Source of the DNA: Lachnospiraceae bacterium
GTDB lineage: Bacteria > Bacillota > Clostridia > Lachnospirales > Lachnospiraceae
Reading direction: 5' to 3'
Assembly: GCA_017450065.1 (NCBI GenBank)
Contig: JAFSYI010000081.1
Coordinates: forward strand, 1 to 57,668
DNA length: 57,668 bases
Shown here: positions 55,170 through 57,668 of the stretch, one piece after another
Position numbering within the stretch: position 1 is the stretch's first letter
Layout: each line of letters begins with the position of its first letter
The notes under the pieces: model-generated
The model's input: the letters and a program-made list of their open reading frames with translations, nothing else
Told to the model about the DNA's origin: nothing
The model's database searches: none
Program-made: the position numbers and the translations under genes

Positions 55170-57005
55170 ATGGCATGGTATGATGAATCGGTTTTTTATC
55201 ACATTTATCCACTCGGACTGCTTGGAGCTCCCAAGGAAAACAAATATGACGGAGTTACGCACAGGCTGCAAAAACTCGCACCCTGGATCGGTCATATTAA
55301 GGAAATCGGCTGCAACGCCATATATATCGGTCCGCTTTTCGAATCCGAGGGACACGGTTATGAGACCACGGATTATAAGAAGCTCGACAGCCGCCTCGGC
55401 GACAACAGGGATCTTAAGGATTTCGTTAAAAAATGCCACAAAGCGGGAATAAAGGTTATTTTCGACGGCGTGTTCAATCACACCGGACGTAATTTCTTTG
55501 CCTTCAGGGATATAAAGGAGCACCGTGAAGGCTCAAGATACAGAGACTGGTACTGCAACGTCAATTTCTACGGAAACAATGAATATAACGATGGTTTCTC
55601 ATATGATAACTGGGGCGGATATAATCTCCTCGTTAAGCTGAACCAGCGTAATCCCGAGGTACGTGATTATATCTGTGACGTGATCCGTTTCTGGGTTAAG
55701 GAATTCGATGTGGACGGTATCAGACTGGATGCCGCGGACGTGCTTGATTTCGATTTCATGAAGGCTCTGCGCGCTACCGCGAACGAAGTAAAGCCCGAGT
55801 TCTGGCTCATGGGTGAGGTCATTCACGGAGATTACACAAGATGGGTAAATGAAGGCACCCTTCATTCCGTTACCAATTACAACCTGCATAAAGCCCTGTA
55901 TTCCGGACACAATGATCACAATTATTTCGAGATCGCGCATACCGTGAAACGTCTGTATGACATGGGCGGAAGCCGTCCCGACGGGCTCAAGCTGTATAAT
56001 TTCGTCGATAACCATGATGTTGAGAGAATATATACAAGGCTTACCAACAAGGCACATATGACACCCGTGCATATCCTTCTGTATACTCTTCCGGGTGTTC
56101 CGTCGATATATTACGGATCGGAATTCGGTATCGAAGGCCGTAAGGAGAACTTCTCCGATGCTACCCTGCGTCCGGCCTTAAATCTTGACGATTATAAGGA
56201 TGCGGTTACCTCCAATCCGATCACTGCTCTTATTGCCCGTCTCGGACAGATAAGGCAGCACACTCCGGCTCTCTCCTACGGTGGTTACCGTGAGCTCGTG
56301 CTTACGAACCGCCAGTATGCTTTCCTTCGGAAATCATCTGACGGCTACTGTCTTGTTGCGGTGAATAATGATGACAATAATTATTCCATGTCTCTGCCCG
56401 CTGAAGGACATACTTCGTTTACGGGTCTTATATCAGGTGAGAAGATAAGTGCTCAGAACGGTCAGATAAGCGTTACCTTAAAGGGTAATTCAGGGGACAT
56501 ATTTGTTCCTTCGGACAGCTGTGACAGAGAGCTTTCCAAGGCTTCAAAGAATTCAAAACATTCAAAGATACAGAAAACGTCAGAGACCGAAGGCAGCAAG
56601 TCTGAAAAGGAAGTTATAAATGATACCGGTACGAACAGCGCAGCTCCCGATTCATGGCTTGAGGTTTCAGAGCCCGTTAAGGTTAAGAACACTGACTTAT
56701 CCTTTGCAGAGATCGGCAGCACCGGCAGAGCAAACACCGGGACAGCAGACAGCTGCGGAACACAGGAGCAGGTTAAGGCACAGACACCGGCGCAGAATCA
56801 GACATCTGCAGCTCCGGGATATAATGCCAATGCAAACACAGGATCCTCTCCGGCAGGTTCATATGAAGACGGAATTATAAAGGGTCTACAGGAAGCCGTA
56901 CTTGCCCGGATGGAAAAGAACGGACCTGTCACAGACCAGATGAGAAGGGATGTAGAAGAAAATGTTTATCATGACTCCCTGATCAACTGGATCAAGAGCT
57001 TCTGA
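55170..57005 (+). CDS. Intracellular GH13 alpha-glucan hydrolase with long disordered tail
   Basis: The 611-aa protein has a GH13 barrel (about 1-380) with nucleophile D187 (DGIRLDAAD), acid/base E216 (LMGEVIHGD) and D283 (FVDNHDVER), region I in FDGVFNHTGRNF, and a beta domain to about 450. It has no signal peptide, so it acts in the cytoplasm, probably on maltodextrins; neopullulanase/cyclomaltodextrinase- or alpha-glucosidase-like activity cannot be told apart. After residue 455 comes about 110 residues of Ser/Thr/Gln/Lys-rich disordered sequence, then a 45-residue helical end (DGIIKGLQEAVLARMEKNG) that may bind a partner. That end is unusual for the family. Confidence 0.85.
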   Translation: MAWYDESVFYHIYPLGLLGAPKENKYDGVTHRLQKLAPWIGHIKEIGCNAIYIGPLFESEGHGYETTDYKKLDSRLGDNRDLKDFVKKCHKAGIKVIFDGVFNHTGRNFFAFRDIKEHREGSRYRDWYCNVNFYGNNEYNDGFSYDNWGGYNLLVKLNQRNPEVRDYICDVIRFWVKEFDVDGIRLDAADVLDFDFMKALRATANEVKPEFWLMGEVIHGDYTRWVNEGTLHSVTNYNLHKALYSGHNDHNYFEIAHTVKRLYDMGGSRPDGLKLYNFVDNHDVERIYTRLTNKAHMTPVHILLYTLPGVPSIYYGSEFGIEGRKENFSDATLRPALNLDDYKDAVTSNPITALIARLGQIRQHTPALSYGGYRELVLTNRQYAFLRKSSDGYCLVAVNNDDNNYSMSLPAEGHTSFTGLISGEKISAQNGQISVTLKGNSGDIFVPSDSCDRELSKASKNSKHSKIQKTSETEGSKSEKEVINDTGTNSAAPDSWLEVSEPVKVKNTDLSFAEIGSTGRANTGTADSCGTQEQVKAQTPAQNQTSAAPGYNANANTGSSPAGSYEDGIIKGLQEAVLARMEKNGPVTDQMRRDVEENVYHDSLINWIKSF

Positions 57006-57009
57006 TACA

Positions 57010-57185
57010 CTACTTAAGTACTGTTTTACGGCGACGTTTCTTATCCGCATATAGCCGGATATCTGCTTCAGTTAGCAGCTCCCTTAAGGTAACGCCTTCT
57101 ATCGCCGTTACCTTAAGGCAACCGGCCTCCTCTCTGGTTCTGCTTATCGTAAGAGTGTCTCCGGACACGATCAGAAGATCGAATT
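57010..57185 (-). pseudogene. Possible GGDEF-like C-terminal remnant
   Basis: An open frame with no good start or ribosome site ends in GVTLRELLTEADIRLYADKKRRR, which resembles the last helix of GGDEF domains (ADxxLYxxKRxGRN). The rest of such a domain, including GGDEF itself, is missing. It lies just behind the MATE stop, in another frame. Could be a decayed domain or chance. Confidence 0.25.
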
Positions 57186-57233
57186 TCTCATAACGGCTGT
57201 ATGCAGACAGACTGGAATACTGATAATCATATC

Positions 57234-57668
57234 TTAATAATGATACGTTCTTTGCAATGCAGCCATAAAAATGGTCCCGGCTACTGCCGCCATCAGCTCT
57301 GCGAAAACAGCGGAACACCATATACCGTCCGCGCCAAGCAGTACCGGCAGGAAGAGTACAGCCCCAAGTTCAAATACAAATGTCCGTAAAAAAGAGATCA
57401 GCGCAGATATCTGTCCATTGTTTAAGGCAGTAAAGAATCCCGACCCGAAAATAGCCATTCCCGTAAACAGGTATGCGAAAGAGAATATCTGAAACGCGTG
57501 TACGGCATCTGAAAGCAGCTGTCCTGTATCCTTTAAGAACAAAATGGATAACGGATATGCCAGTACTTCAGAGAGAATAAACATTATGACTGATGTAAGT
57601 CCGATGATCACGAGACTCTTTATTCTCAGGTTTTTAAGCTCCGTATGATTCTGTGCGCCGTAATGGTA
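57234..57668 (-). CDS. MATE family efflux transporter, C-terminal part
   Basis: The frame enters from beyond the window edge (first residues YHYGAQNHTELKNL) and gives 144 residues with four membrane helices. YGAQNH followed by a basic segment and the helix pairs VIMFILSEVLAYPLSILF and AYLFTGMAIFGSGFFTALNNGQ are typical of the second half of MATE (NorM/BexA-type) exporters, which use Na+ or H+ to expel drugs. It ends with a normal stop at 57,234. Substrate unknown. Confidence 0.8.
   Translation of the reverse strand, partial: YHYGAQNHTELKNLRIKSLVIIGLTSVIMFILSEVLAYPLSILFLKDTGQLLSDAVHAFQIFSFAYLFTGMAIFGSGFFTALNNGQISALISFLRTFVFELGAVLFLPVLLGADGIWCSAVFAELMAAVAGTIFMAALQRTYHY

Noticed and set aside
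57010-57321. Complete gene overlapping the MATE gene
   Set aside because: Its first half is a shadow of the MATE frame and it lacks a ribosome site; only the last part has any family likeness.

Overview
The window reads as chromosome of an anaerobic, low-to-mid GC Firmicute, most likely a member of Lachnospiraceae. The grounds are the gene order tig-clpP-clpX-lon-engB, a pyrophosphate-dependent phosphofructokinase, a lipoprotein-type maltodextrin ABC transporter with LacI regulators, and families such as DUF4317 and EcsC. This is judged from the translated sequence only; no database search was possible. No rRNA, tRNA, CRISPR array or prophage structural gene was seen.

Region 1 (about 1-13,850) looks like an integrated genomic island that has split an rRNA uracil methyltransferase gene (rumA/rlmD). 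The catalytic part of the gene lies at 13,826-15,367. Its C-terminal accessory domain lies detached at 2-346, 13.5 kb away on the same strand. The break falls in both cases in the codons for H-(V/I)-E-T-(V/A)-C-L-L, and a third copy of this core lies at 3,565-3,588, so the island may be two accreted elements. The part nearest position 1 holds a serine recombinase and a glycogen branching enzyme gene. The other part holds a complete type I restriction-modification operon (hsdR-hsdM-hsdS), then a separately promoted pair of uncharacterised genes (462 aa, and a 452 aa protein with a RecB/Cas4-like PD-(D/E)XK nuclease signature), then an EcsC-family gene. This pair is my best candidate for an undescribed defence system.

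Region 2 (15.5-30.5 kb) is mostly housekeeping: a membrane acetyltransferase-like protein, a CDF metal transporter, the proteostasis cluster (trigger factor, ClpP, ClpX, Lon, EngB), a DJ-1/PfpI protein, PPi-phosphofructokinase, a helical-repeat protein of unknown function, and 4-alpha-glucanotransferase (malQ).

Region 3 (30.6-49.3 kb) is an alpha-glucan and disaccharide utilisation locus. Two related sugar-binding lipoproteins appear to share one MalF/MalG permease pair. A GH65 phosphorylase and beta-phosphoglucomutase convert an alpha-disaccharide to glucose 6-phosphate. A divergent operon encodes a P-loop kinase and a GH13_18 phosphorylase, and glycogen phosphorylase follows. Three LacI-family regulators lie among these genes. 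Perfect palindromes sit inside sigma-A promoters: CTTATGCGCATAAG at the binding-protein and regulator promoters, and CGGAAAACGTTTTCCG at the glycogen phosphorylase promoter. They give a readable regulatory map.

Region 4 (47.2-57.7 kb) carries an ABC-F protein, a cysteine synthase-like enzyme, and a plus-strand run of a B12-type radical SAM enzyme, a hemolysin III/PAQR protein, a DegV fatty-acid-binding protein and a DtxR-type regulator. It ends with small unknown genes, an intracellular GH13 enzyme with a long disordered tail, and the C-terminal part of a MATE transporter cut by the window edge.
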